Positions 1 through 8,175 of a DNA stretch of 64,000 nucleotides are shown piece after piece. The number at the start of each line of letters is the position of its first letter. The first letter of the stretch is position 1. The DNA is from Haladaptatus litoreus. GTDB taxonomy: Archaea; Halobacteriota; Halobacteria; Halobacteriales; Haladaptataceae. The position numbers were made by a program, and so were the translations under genes. The notes below the pieces were generated by a model. That model was not told where the DNA came from, ran no database searches, and saw only the letters and a program-made list of their open reading frames with translations. The stretch lies in NCBI RefSeq assembly GCF_900156425.1, contig NZ_FTNO01000002.1:478125-542124 (forward strand). Direction: 5' to 3'.

Positions 1-104
1 ATTCCGCGAGACAGTTGCGTGGGCGCGTTTGACGCACCGAAGGTGTGTATCCAGACGGACACGGCGTCGAAATCGTAGGTCAGGCAGACGGTCGCGTTGG
101 GCAT
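1..104 (-). CDS. Polysaccharide deacetylase family protein, N-terminal fragment (cut by window edge)
   Basis: The reading frame starts with ATG at 104 and runs off the left edge, so only 34 residues are visible. They begin MPNATVCLTYDFDAVSVW, which resembles the start of NodB-type polysaccharide deacetylases: the TYDFDA segment holds the first metal-binding or catalytic Asp. The following residues (IHTFGASNAPTQLSRG) look like haloarchaeal members of this family. These are predicted metal-dependent amidases acting on N-acetylated sugars, but the substrate is unknown. The call rests on this short stretch only. Confidence 0.6.
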   Translation of the reverse strand, partial: MPNATVCLTYDFDAVSVWIHTFGASNAPTQLSRG

Positions 105-200
105 CGCAAACGGAGACGACCGAAAGTGAAATATCTCTATCTCATTCGTGAGTCGTCGCCTGTCGTTGGATTAGCGAGGGAAAATCGGATAGCGAGAGAG

Positions 201-878
201 CTACGTGGTGCGGAATGCACGGTCGCCAGCGTCGCCCAGTCCGGGGACGATGAAACCGTCGTCGTTGAGTCGGTCGTCGATACTCACGGTTAGCAGGTCT
301 GCTTGTGGGAACTTTTCGTGGACGTTGAGAAGTCCGTCAGGGGCGCTGACCGCCGAGAGGACGAAGAAGTTCTCCGGGTTCGGTTGCTCGTTCAGAACCT
401 CTTCGAGGACTGCGCACATCGTGCTACCCGTGGCGAGCATCGGGTCGGCCACGATGACCGTGTCCTTCTCCGTGATTTCGGGGAGTTTCACGTAGTCGAT
501 GGTGATGGGGAATTCGCCGTTTTCGTTCATTCCGGCATCCTCGTTCCGGCCGGCGCTAATGACTCCCTGTTTCGCGCGGGGGAACGCCTTCAGCAGGCCT
601 TCAACGAACGGCGTCGCGGCACGCAGAACGTTGATGATGACCACGTTGTCCAGTCCTTTGACGCGCTCGCCCGTCGTTTCGGTGAGTGGCGTGTTGATGG
701 AGACGTACTCCGTGTCCATCGCGCCGTCGATGATTTCGTAGCCGCAGATACGGCCGAGTTTGACGAGGCCCTTGCGGAAACCGACCTGTTCCGTGTTCTC
801 GTCTCGAATCTTCGAGAGCGTGTCCTTCGCCATCGCGTGCGTGATGAGGTGGGCGTCACCTCGCTGCTCGATAGTCAT
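201..878 (-). CDS. upp: Uracil phosphoribosyltransferase
   Basis: Converts uracil plus PRPP to UMP in the cytoplasmic pyrimidine salvage pathway. The 225-residue length fits the family. The PRPP-binding loop is seen at residues 141-152 ([12 protein letters not shown]). The C-terminal uracil-binding segment reads [12 protein letters not shown], very close to the conserved form. The start at 878 is supported by a TATA-like box about 25 nt upstream, implying a leaderless transcript. The gene stands alone on the minus strand, divided from the CobW gene end by about 90 nt. Confidence 0.96.
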   Translation of the reverse strand: MTIEQRGDAHLITHAMAKDTLSKIRDENTEQVGFRKGLVKLGRICGYEIIDGAMDTEYVSINTPLTETTGERVKGLDNVVIINVLRAATPFVEGLLKAFPRAKQGVISAGRNEDAGMNENGEFPITIDYVKLPEITEKDTVIVADPMLATGSTMCAVLEEVLNEQPNPENFFVLSAVSAPDGLLNVHEKFPQADLLTVSIDDRLNDDGFIVPGLGDAGDRAFRTT

Positions 879-900
879 ATGCGATTCGTGCGTGGCGAGT

Positions 901-910
901 GGCTATAAGC
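901..910 (-). promoter_or_regulatory. TATA-like box of upp
   Basis: Read on the minus strand the sequence is CTTATAGCC, about 25 nt before the upp start codon. This spacing is typical of leaderless haloarchaeal transcripts. Confidence 0.5.
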
Positions 911-970
911 TAACGATACGCCCGAAGCATCGGGAAGATTTGACACGGGACGAAAACGCCGCGATTTCGG

Positions 971-2260
971 TTATTCGCCGAAGGTCAGCAGGCCGTCTTC
1001 GGACTGCGGAAACGGGTTTTCGAACTCGTGCCACTCCGTGTCCATCTCCTCGTCGGTCAGTAAGCAGTCGTCCAGTCGGGCGAGAATCGTCTCCTCGTCC
1101 AAGTCGGTTCCGATGAAGACGAGTTTCGTTTCACGGTCGCCCCACTCGTCGTCCCAGTCGAGGTCAGAACGGTTGTCGCGGTAGAGCTTCTGGTCGATTT
1201 TTGGAAGGCTTGCAATCCACCTACCCGCAGTTTCAACGCGGGCGGACGACCCGGCTTGGCCGTACTCCATCACCCACTCCTGCCCGGCGAGCCAGAAGGT
1301 TCCCTTCGCTCGAATGATTCCGTCGGGAAGCGACTCGAAGAAGTCCGAGAGCCGTTTGGGATGGAACGGTCTTCGGCGACGATACGCGACCGACGACACG
1401 CCGTAGGTTTCCTCCGGGTGGCGGTGGGCGTGGCTGTGAGTGTCGCTGCGATGGTCATCGTGGCTGTGGTCGTGATTGTAGTCGCCCTCTTCGTGGGAAT
1501 GGTCGTGTTCACGACCATTCCCGCCTTCTGTATGCTCGCCAGCGTGTTCCATCGCTCGTTTCCACCCTGCCGAATCGCTGACTGCATCCCTGTCGAACAG
1601 CCCGCGTTGGAGGACTGCGTCGGGCGAAATTTGCCCGTGTTCGGTTCGAATCAGTTCCGCCCGCGGTTGGAGTGCGCGAAGGGTCGCCTCGATTTCGTCT
1701 AGTTCTTCCTCGTCCACGAGGTCGCATTTGTTGAGCACGAGCACGTCGCAGAACTCGATTTGCTCGATGACGAGGTCGGAGAGGGGGCGCGTTTCGCCGT
1801 CTTCGGTTTCGGTTCGCTGGACTGGTGAATCGCCGTCGAAGAAGTCGCGGAACTGGCGCGCGCTGACGAGGGTAACCGTCGTATCCACGTCGTATCGGGC
1901 CGCGGCGCGCGATTCGGTCGTGAACAGTCGAGCGACGGGGGCAGGTTCGCTGATTCCCGAGGATTCCACGACGAGGGTGTCGAACTCCCATTCGCGGGCG
2001 AGTCGGCTGACCTCGGTTCGGAGGTCGTCCTGCAATTCACAGCAGATACAGCCGTTTGAGAGTTCCGCGACGCCGTTTTCGGCCGTGAGTTCGGTTCCGT
2101 CCTGTATCAGTTCGGCATCGACGTTTATCGTGCCCATGTCGTTGACGAGCACCGCGATGTCCCTATCGTTGCTTTGGCTGAGGAGATGGTTGAGCGTCGT
2201 CGTCTTGCCTGCACCGAGATTACCGCTTAAAATCGTGACCGGGATTCGACCCTTGCTCAT
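971..2260 (-). CDS. CobW/COG0523-family GTP-binding metallochaperone
   Basis: G3E-family P-loop GTPase expected to insert or deliver a metal (Zn, Co or Ni) to a target protein. The Walker A motif is near the N-terminus (SGNLGAGKTT). The hallmark CxCC metal-binding motif is present (NGCICCEL), followed by ESSGISEP and NKCD nucleotide-binding elements. A His/Asp-rich loop of about 35 residues (EHDHSH...HSHAHRHPEE) lies before the C-terminal CobW domain and probably binds metal. The ATG at 2260 (MSKGRIPV) is chosen over an upstream one because it sits about 30 nt from a TATA-like box. The metal is not determined by sequence. Confidence 0.9.
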   Translation of the reverse strand: MSKGRIPVTILSGNLGAGKTTTLNHLLSQSNDRDIAVLVNDMGTINVDAELIQDGTELTAENGVAELSNGCICCELQDDLRTEVSRLAREWEFDTLVVESSGISEPAPVARLFTTESRAAARYDVDTTVTLVSARQFRDFFDGDSPVQRTETEDGETRPLSDLVIEQIEFCDVLVLNKCDLVDEEELDEIEATLRALQPRAELIRTEHGQISPDAVLQRGLFDRDAVSDSAGWKRAMEHAGEHTEGGNGREHDHSHEEGDYNHDHSHDDHRSDTHSHAHRHPEETYGVSSVAYRRRRPFHPKRLSDFFESLPDGIIRAKGTFWLAGQEWVMEYGQAGSSARVETAGRWIASLPKIDQKLYRDNRSDLDWDDEWGDRETKLVFIGTDLDEETILARLDDCLLTDEEMDTEWHEFENPFPQSEDGLLTFGE

Positions 2261-2288
2261 TTGGTATCGCGTCGCACGCACCGGAACG

Positions 2289-2297
2289 TCTTAAACG
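2289..2297 (-). promoter_or_regulatory. TATA-like box of the CobW gene
   Basis: On the minus strand this reads CGTTTAAGA, about 30 nt before the chosen CobW start. It shares the 121-bp divergent intergenic region with the box at 2351. Confidence 0.45.
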
Positions 2298-2350
2298 TAT
2301 CCGCAGGAGGAGACGGTTTGCTTCACTCGTCGTTCTTCCCCGACCCGGTT

Positions 2351-2360
2351 GCTTAAATAG
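2351..2360 (+). promoter_or_regulatory. TATA-like box of the 2382 gene
   Basis: GCTTAAATAG, 22-31 nt before the ATG at 2382, as expected for a leaderless haloarchaeal transcript. Confidence 0.5.
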
Positions 2361-2381
2361 CGAGGACGACACTGTGGTAGT

Positions 2382-2678
2382 ATGTCACTAGCGGACAGAA
2401 TCGAGACGTACCGCGAGTACGTCTCGGAGTGGCTTCGCGGTCTCTATCACGGGATGATTTCCCACCCCGCGTACGAACTGATAGAGAAGGAAGCCGAGGA
2501 CGTAGAGGACGAATTTATGCTCGCGTGTTTTCCCGACGTGTTCGGCGTCCCGAGTCCGATTTCGTACTACACCGCCGAACTGCTTCCGTACCTGACCGAC
2601 GAGTTCGAAGCGTGGGAACGCCGGATGTGGGACCGCGAATCGCTCATCGAACGCAAGGGTCAGCAGTACCACTTCTAA
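2382..2678 (+). CDS. Small acidic haloarchaeal protein paired with an ArsA-like ATPase
   Basis: I do not recognise a named domain in this 98-residue protein. It is acidic and rich in aromatic residues (several Tyr, Trp and Phe), with no signal peptide, membrane helix or Cys pair; the single Cys is in the segment MLACFPDVFG. It starts after a good TATA box and ends 4 nt before the ArsA/Get3-like ATPase, so the two are almost certainly cotranscribed and may work together. The even codon use and tight linkage support it as a real gene. Function unknown. Confidence 0.8.
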   Translation: MSLADRIETYREYVSEWLRGLYHGMISHPAYELIEKEAEDVEDEFMLACFPDVFGVPSPISYYTAELLPYLTDEFEAWERRMWDRESLIERKGQQYHF

Positions 2679-2682
2679 CACG

Positions 2683-3675
2683 ATGGATACGAGTTCTACC
2701 ATGAAGAAGTTCGTTTTCTTCGGCGGGAAGGGTGGCGTCGGCAAGACGACGGTTTCCAGCGCGTATGGCCTCAAAAGCGCGAACGCAGGGCTGAAAACGC
2801 TCGTCGTTTCGACCGACCCAGCACACAGCACCTCCGACGTGTTCGACCAACAGTTCGGCGACGAACCCGCGCCGGTCGATGGCCACGACAACCTCTGGGC
2901 GATGGAAATCGACCCCGAGCAAGAAGTCGAAAACCACCTGATAGAGATAAAGCGGGCGATGGGCGACCAAGTGAGTCCGGGGATGGTCAACGCAATCGAC
3001 CGGCAAATCGAGATGTCGCATCAGACTCCCGGCGCGCACGAATCCGCGCTGTTCGACCGATTTGTCGATGTGATGCAAAATTCCGAGGAGTATGACCGCG
3101 TTGTATTTGACACATCACCGACAGGAGGAACGCTTCGACTGCTGTCGCTTCCCGAATTCCTCGAAGGGTGGATAGAACGCCTGCTTCACAAACGGAAACG
3201 AAGCATCGACCTGTACGAGAAAGCGGCAATCGGTGGCCGAGAACCGCGACGAATGGCGGAAGGCGACCCGATTATCGCCCGGCTGCAGGAACGAAAAGAG
3301 ATGTTCGAGTTCGCTGGCGAGGTGCTTCGCACCGAGTCTGCGTACTTCCTCGTCCTCAATCCTGACGAACTCTCGATTCGTGAAACGGGCCGTGCTGTGG
3401 AAGAACTGACCGAATACGACCTCGCCGTCTCCGGACTCGTTATCAACAAGGTCACGCCGGAACCCGACGAGGACGAATCCGGAAGAGGTGCGAAATACCT
3501 TCGTGACCGCTGTCGAACCGAACGCGAGCGAATCGAGCATATTCGGGACTCCTTCGAGGAACCTGTCGTCGCGGTCATCGAATCCCGTGTCGAAGAAGTG
3601 AAAGGTTCGTTGCTCGCAGACGTGGCAAAGGATTTAGATGTGACGGTGGAAGCGACACCAAAATCTGCCGGATAG
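2683..3675 (+). CDS. ArsA/Get3 (TRC40)-family ATPase
   Basis: Deviant-Walker P-loop ATPase of 330 residues, a single-domain size like eukaryotic Get3, which works as a dimer to target tail-anchored membrane proteins; ArsA relatives drive arsenite export. The signature is clear: FFGGKGGVGKTT at about residues 11-22, the switch segment VSTDPAHSTSD, and FDTSPTGGTLR in the A-motif region. The CxxC zinc-dimerisation motif of classical Get3 is not visible, and the paired arsenite-binding Cys residues are absent, so arsenite transport is unlikely. ATG at 2683 follows the upstream gene by 4 nt; ATG at 2701 (MKKFVFF) is an equally possible start. Confidence 0.88.
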   Translation: MDTSSTMKKFVFFGGKGGVGKTTVSSAYGLKSANAGLKTLVVSTDPAHSTSDVFDQQFGDEPAPVDGHDNLWAMEIDPEQEVENHLIEIKRAMGDQVSPGMVNAIDRQIEMSHQTPGAHESALFDRFVDVMQNSEEYDRVVFDTSPTGGTLRLLSLPEFLEGWIERLLHKRKRSIDLYEKAAIGGREPRRMAEGDPIIARLQERKEMFEFAGEVLRTESAYFLVLNPDELSIRETGRAVEELTEYDLAVSGLVINKVTPEPDEDESGRGAKYLRDRCRTERERIEHIRDSFEEPVVAVIESRVEEVKGSLLADVAKDLDVTVEATPKSAG

Positions 3676-3777
3676 CTGTCGAACGAAAGGGGCATTGTCA
3701 CAGAAAGTGGCAAGTCAAACGCATCATACTGCGAAGAACTAAAATAACACTTATTACCGTTCGTCATATTTTGAGCC

Positions 3778-5553
3778 ATGAGGCATAATACCATGGCGAC
3801 CGCAATCATATGGCTAGTACTCGCTGTTCTCGTGCTTTTTACTGTCGGATACGTCGGCTATTCGCGCTATCTCGCGCGGTTCGTCGATCTGGACGACAGT
3901 CGTGATACACCAGCACATAAGTACGAAGACGGGCAGGAGTACGTTCCGGCGAAGAAACCAGTACTGTTAGGACATCACTATTCGAGCATCGCGGGCGGCG
4001 CACCCATCGTCGGCCCGATTACGGCAGGCGTCATCTGGGGATGGGTGCCTGCCCTGCTGTGGATTGCCATCGGCAATCCGCTGATGGGCGCGGTTCACGA
4101 CTTCATTTCTCTGTCGAGCAGTCTCCGACACGAAGGGAAGTCAATCGGCTATATCATCGGGGAATACGTCGGTGAGGGCGGCAAGAACATGCTGTTGTGG
4201 TTCGCGTTCCTGACCATCATTCTCGTCGTCGGCGTGTTCGCGTTCGTCGTCGGCGTCGTCTTCGAGGCGTACCCGAGCGCCGCGACGGCGAGCATCCTGT
4301 ACATCGCCCTCGCGATGATTTTCGGGGTGTACCTGTATCAACTCGACTTACCATTCATCCCGGGGACTGTCGTGTTCGTCGCCGGCGTGTTCGCCAGCGT
4401 GTATGTCGGGATGCTGTACCCCATTCAACTCGCCGCGACGACGTGGATTCCGATCATCCTCGTGTACGCGTTCACCGCGAGCGTTCTCCCGGTTTGGACG
4501 CTCCTGCAACCACGTGACTACCTGTCGTCGTTCCTCCTGTACGCGGGGGTCGGCGGCGCGCTGTTGGCGGTCATCGTCGGCACGGTGGGAAGCGCGATGG
4601 GTATCGGCGCGATTACGCCGAGCCAACCGCTGACCGTCAACTTGGACGCCTACAGCGGATTCATGGGTGTAACCGGGCAACCGCTGTTTCCGGTGCTGTT
4701 CATCACCATCGCGTGTGGTACCATCAGCGGGTTCCACTCGCTGGTGTCGTCGGGAACGACGGCGAAGCAACTCAACCGCGAATCCGACGCCCGAATCATC
4801 GGCTACGGTGGCATGCTCGGCGAAGGACTGCTCGCGGTTCTCGCGCTCTCGACCGTAGCACTGGTCGGGTTCACCTCGGAAGGCGGCGGTGTCGGCCAAG
4901 CACTGCCGAACTTCGCGCAAGGTGGCGGCATTATGCTCACCAGTTTCGGCATCCCGCAGGGCTTCGGCGAACCGTTCATGGCGCTCGTCATGGTCAGTTT
5001 CCTGCTCACGTCCACCGACACGGCGCTCCGTCTTGGTCGGTACATGTTCGAGGAGATCGTCGGGACGCCGGAGACGACCATCCAGAGTACCGCGTCGAAC
5101 CGGTACGTCAACGCCGGATTCCAGTGTGTCATCGCGTTCGGACTCGTCGCAACCGGAACGTGGGAAGACCTCTGGCCGTTGTTCGGCGGCGCGAACCAAC
5201 TGCTCGCCGCGCTCGCGCTTCTGACGGCGACGGTCTGGTTGGCAAACTGGAGCAAGAACAAACAACTCATCAGCACCGGCGTCCCAATGGTGCTGATGAC
5301 GTTCGTAACCATCTGTGGCCTGCTCTACCTTGCACTCGTCCAGAACCTGCTTCAGAAGTTCGTGCAAGGTAACTGGGGCGACGGCGGTGCGACGCTCAGC
5401 GGCATGATTTCCGCAGGATTGCAGACGGCCATCGCGTTCGTCCTCATCGGACTCGCGCTCTCGCTCGTCTGGAAGGGGTACAAGAATATCTCCGCAGTCC
5501 GACAAGAGCGTCCCGGAACGCCGGTTACGGACGGGGGTGAGTCCGACGACTGA
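3778..5553 (+). CDS. cstA: Carbon starvation protein CstA, peptide/pyruvate transporter family
   Basis: Multi-pass membrane protein (591 residues, about 16 hydrophobic segments) of the CstA family, known in bacteria as uptake systems for peptides or pyruvate under carbon limitation. The hallmark N-terminal motif GHHYSSIAGGAPIVGP is at about residues 66-81, followed by GNPLMGAVHDF. The C-terminus ends in a short acidic tail. An AT-rich stretch with a TATA-like ACACTTATTACC lies just upstream. ATG at 3778 is taken; ATG at 3793 is possible. The substrate cannot be read from sequence. Confidence 0.9.
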   Translation: MRHNTMATAIIWLVLAVLVLFTVGYVGYSRYLARFVDLDDSRDTPAHKYEDGQEYVPAKKPVLLGHHYSSIAGGAPIVGPITAGVIWGWVPALLWIAIGNPLMGAVHDFISLSSSLRHEGKSIGYIIGEYVGEGGKNMLLWFAFLTIILVVGVFAFVVGVVFEAYPSAATASILYIALAMIFGVYLYQLDLPFIPGTVVFVAGVFASVYVGMLYPIQLAATTWIPIILVYAFTASVLPVWTLLQPRDYLSSFLLYAGVGGALLAVIVGTVGSAMGIGAITPSQPLTVNLDAYSGFMGVTGQPLFPVLFITIACGTISGFHSLVSSGTTAKQLNRESDARIIGYGGMLGEGLLAVLALSTVALVGFTSEGGGVGQALPNFAQGGGIMLTSFGIPQGFGEPFMALVMVSFLLTSTDTALRLGRYMFEEIVGTPETTIQSTASNRYVNAGFQCVIAFGLVATGTWEDLWPLFGGANQLLAALALLTATVWLANWSKNKQLISTGVPMVLMTFVTICGLLYLALVQNLLQKFVQGNWGDGGATLSGMISAGLQTAIAFVLIGLALSLVWKGYKNISAVRQERPGTPVTDGGESDD

Positions 5554-5574
5554 AAGAGAAGTAGCGTTTGAATT

Positions 5575-6198
5575 TTACTTGAATCGTCGCACGACGCGCG
5601 ACAGCAGTCCGGATTTTTGTGGTTCGATTCGTTGCCATAGCACGAACGCCTGACTCACGTCGGCGTTCGTGCTGGCGACGATGTCTTCTCGGTCGGGAGC
5701 GACGACGACGAGATTGATTTCGTAGCGACCATAGTAGCCGTATTTGAGCAGCGTCCGGTCGCGGAATCCCGAGACGAACTCCCGAACGTCGTCCGGAATT
5801 TCGGGGACGATTACGACGAAGGTGAAGTCGGTGCCGAAGTGTTCCTCGTCGGCCTCTATCCACTCGTCGGCGAGTTCGTGGCCGAACTCGCCGAGCGCTT
5901 CGAGGTCGGAAACTCGAACCGAATCGGTTCGGCGGACGAACAGATGTTCGACCGAGGCGTGATTGGCGTAGTTGAGCGACTCGTGGAAGAAATGTTTCCG
6001 ATTCTCCATCAGCAGTTGGCCGTAGAGCGTGAACTGCTGGCCGTGAACCGAATGAGATTTTTTCAAATCGTAGTTGACGAACAGTCGGTCGCTCACCCTG
6101 TCCACGTATTCGTCGTCCCAATCGGGCACGTCGGGTTCCTCTCGCGTCTCGGAATCGTCCCGCCGGGCCGAGTCGTGTGACTCGATACCGCCATCCAT
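5575..6198 (-). CDS. Conserved haloarchaeal protein of unknown function
   Basis: A 207-residue soluble acidic protein. The first 30 residues are rich in Asp, Arg and Ser and look disordered. The rest is compact, with a motif-like run (KKSHSVHGQQFTLYGQL, DEEHFGTDFTFVVI, LLKYGYYGRYEINLVVVAP) that I associate with a haloarchaea-restricted family of unknown role. It ends 21 nt after the convergent cstA gene. The ATG at 6198 is preferred over a long upstream open extension that overlaps the divergent methyltransferase. No catalytic motif is visible. Confidence 0.75.
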   Translation of the reverse strand: MDGGIESHDSARRDDSETREEPDVPDWDDEYVDRVSDRLFVNYDLKKSHSVHGQQFTLYGQLLMENRKHFFHESLNYANHASVEHLFVRRTDSVRVSDLEALGEFGHELADEWIEADEEHFGTDFTFVVIVPEIPDDVREFVSGFRDRTLLKYGYYGRYEINLVVVAPDREDIVASTNADVSQAFVLWQRIEPQKSGLLSRVVRRFK

Positions 6199-6303
6199 GC
6201 TCAATCGGTTGGTCGGGAGCGGTAAATATCCACTGTTGGGACGTGCGTCGGTACCGAGCCTCATTACAGTTTTATTACAAATGATGGTGTGTGACACACT
6301 GTG

Positions 6304-7068
6304 ATGAGTGCAGACCCACTCGGCAAAGCCATACTCGACTACCAGCGAGGGGAATTGCGCGGCGACTGCCAGTACCGAGACGGTGCGGACAGCCAAGACG
6401 GTCATATCCACGAGAATTATTTCACGCCGAGCGAGGAGTGGAGCGACGAGTGGAAAAGTCGTCTCAACTCGCTCGACTATCCCATCGTGGACATCGGTTG
6501 TGGTTCCGGCCAGTACGCCGAATTTCTGCAAAAATCGGGCGAAGTCGTCGCAATCGACGTGAGTCCGGGCGCGGTCAAGGCCGCCGCAGAACGCGGCGTC
6601 GAAGACGCCCGCGTGATGGATATGTTCGAGTTGGAATTTTCGCGGGACAGATTCCAGTCGGCGCTCGTCAACGGAACCCAAATCGGACTGGCGCAGTCGC
6701 TCGCTGGCGCGCGCGACTTTCTCTCCGACCTCGCTCGAATCACGGACGAGGACGGCGTCGCAATCGTAGATAACTACGAACCCACGGAGTTCGACCCTGA
6801 GAGATTTTTTGGCTATCGATCCGACCCGCGACGCGGTGTGGCACACCGAACCTTCCATGTCGAGTACGTCCGCGACGGGGAGCGCGAGGTCGGACGAAAT
6901 CTTCATTTTGTGATTTTTTCGCCGGAGAGACTACAGGACGTGACGGTCGGGACGCGGTGGTACGTCGCAGAAGTGCACACAGACGGCGTTTACTACAGGT
7001 CGGTTCTGCGAAAACCAGCGCGAAAGAGAGACGAAAACGAAGGGGAACAGAACAGGGATAACACATAA
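6304..7068 (+). CDS. Class I SAM-dependent methyltransferase
   Basis: Rossmann-fold methyltransferase of 254 residues. SAM-binding motif I is IVDIGCGSGQYAEFL at about residues 60-74, followed by the acidic motif II end (VVAIDVSPGA) and a loop NGTQIGLAQSL. The substrate class is not evident: the C-terminal half (FGYRSDPRRGVAHRTFHVEY) resembles other uncharacterised archaeal small-molecule methyltransferases. ATG at 6304 follows an in-frame GTG at 6301. The C-terminal tail is short and charged and carries the sequence GAAAACGAAGGGG, a half-match to the ORB motif described elsewhere. Confidence 0.85.
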   Translation: MSADPLGKAILDYQRGELRGDCQYRDGADSQDGHIHENYFTPSEEWSDEWKSRLNSLDYPIVDIGCGSGQYAEFLQKSGEVVAIDVSPGAVKAAAERGVEDARVMDMFELEFSRDRFQSALVNGTQIGLAQSLAGARDFLSDLARITDEDGVAIVDNYEPTEFDPERFFGYRSDPRRGVAHRTFHVEYVRDGEREVGRNLHFVIFSPERLQDVTVGTRWYVAEVHTDGVYYRSVLRKPARKRDENEGEQNRDNT

Positions 7069-7093
7069 CACGCCGGAATCCGTATCAGGAGTT

Positions 7094-7318
7094 ATGGGTG
7101 GAAAACGAACGGAAACGTGTGGCAGATGTGGCCTGTCGTCCGTCGTGGACGCCGCCTCGGACGGAAACGAGCGCGACATCTACGGCGACGAGCGAATCGA
7201 AGTTTCCGAGTCGGAGATGCGAGCGGTCAGCAGGCATACGGAATTTCTCGGCAGGGTGAAAAACGGGCTGAACTCGTTCGCGGAGCGACTCACATACGGA
7301 ACCGTTCGAGACAGATAA
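7094..7318 (+). CDS. Small CxxC protein, hypothetical
   Basis: A 74-residue frame starting 25 nt after the methyltransferase. It opens with a single knuckle (TCGRCG), followed by acidic and then amphipathic sequence without further Cys. One CxxC could bind metal only as a dimer or be redox active. Position and codon use fit a real small gene cotranscribed with the methyltransferase, but I do not recognise a family. Confidence 0.45.
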   Translation: MGGKRTETCGRCGLSSVVDAASDGNERDIYGDERIEVSESEMRAVSRHTEFLGRVKNGLNSFAERLTYGTVRDR

Positions 7319-7426
7319 TCCATCGACTAGATTCGTCAAATCCTCATTTTGGACTGCGAAACGGTCATTCATGGCGGAATGGCGGCAAGAGATAAAACCC
7401 TGCGTGACATACTACCCATCGACCGA

Positions 7427-8116
7427 ATGGAAGAGAGTATCTCTGGCTTCAAACTCCGCGGTAGCTGGGGAGACATCGTCGAGCACGGCGAGCGAATCAC
7501 GCAGGCCCTTCGTGACGCAGACGTCTCTGGCGCAGCATTCGAAGAGTGGGACGAGTGGCGGCCGAAATCACACGAACGACTCGGCGAAGACGTTTCCGAG
7601 AAGACTGCCGAGCAAGCGCACGTCGCTGAAGGAAGGGGTGAACAGGCGGGTGAATCGCCGGACGATGACCTCCGGACAGCAGGAGAAAAACTGACCGAAT
7701 CGTACGAGAAACTAGAGGACGACGACACCGAAGGCGCGATGGACAGGTGGCAGGACTCGGTGAACTACGTCGCCCGCGCCGCGGACTCGGCGAGCAGGAA
7801 GGCGATTCGAAAAGTCGAGGACACGGTGTACCAGCGAGTGATGACGCAACTCGCGCCCTACTACTTCGACAACGACCTCGTCAGCGCGAACATCCAGCAG
7901 ACGAGTCGGATGGAAAACGGCGAGGAGGGGTTCATCTTCGAGGTGAACGTCAACGACGACGAACTCAAGGACAGGGTTTCGAACCTGCTCACAACCTACG
8001 AGGACGAAATCGACCGCTGGCACGTCGATGTCGAAAAGAAGACGGAAACCGTCGAGGCCGCGGAAGGCGTCGAAGCCCCAAAACAAGGCGACGGCCCGCG
8101 AGCCGACACAACATAA
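7427..8116 (+). CDS. DUF5828-type haloarchaeal protein
   Basis: Acidic soluble protein of 229 residues from the ATG at 7427 (MEESISGFKLRGSWGDI). I recall this N-terminal motif from a haloarchaea-specific family annotated DUF5828. The central part (about residues 45-130) is charged and helical (KLTESYEKLEDDDTEGAM), and the C-terminal part is a compact alpha/beta segment with VYQRVMTQLAPYYFDNDLVSANIQ. Upstream in-frame starts at 7349 and 7379 are possible but would add poorly conserved residues. No catalytic motif; function unknown. Confidence 0.75.
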   Translation: MEESISGFKLRGSWGDIVEHGERITQALRDADVSGAAFEEWDEWRPKSHERLGEDVSEKTAEQAHVAEGRGEQAGESPDDDLRTAGEKLTESYEKLEDDDTEGAMDRWQDSVNYVARAADSASRKAIRKVEDTVYQRVMTQLAPYYFDNDLVSANIQQTSRMENGEEGFIFEVNVNDDELKDRVSNLLTTYEDEIDRWHVDVEKKTETVEAAEGVEAPKQGDGPRADTT

Positions 8117-8175
8117 AAAAATCATACATTTTTGAGTCGGTACACTATTGACCTGCGGGGGTAAACTGGCCAGAC

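Noticed and set aside
4348..5505. 385-codon minus-strand open frame opposite cstA
   Set aside because: Rich in Arg, Asp, Glu and His without any fold pattern; it mirrors the membrane-protein codons of cstA.
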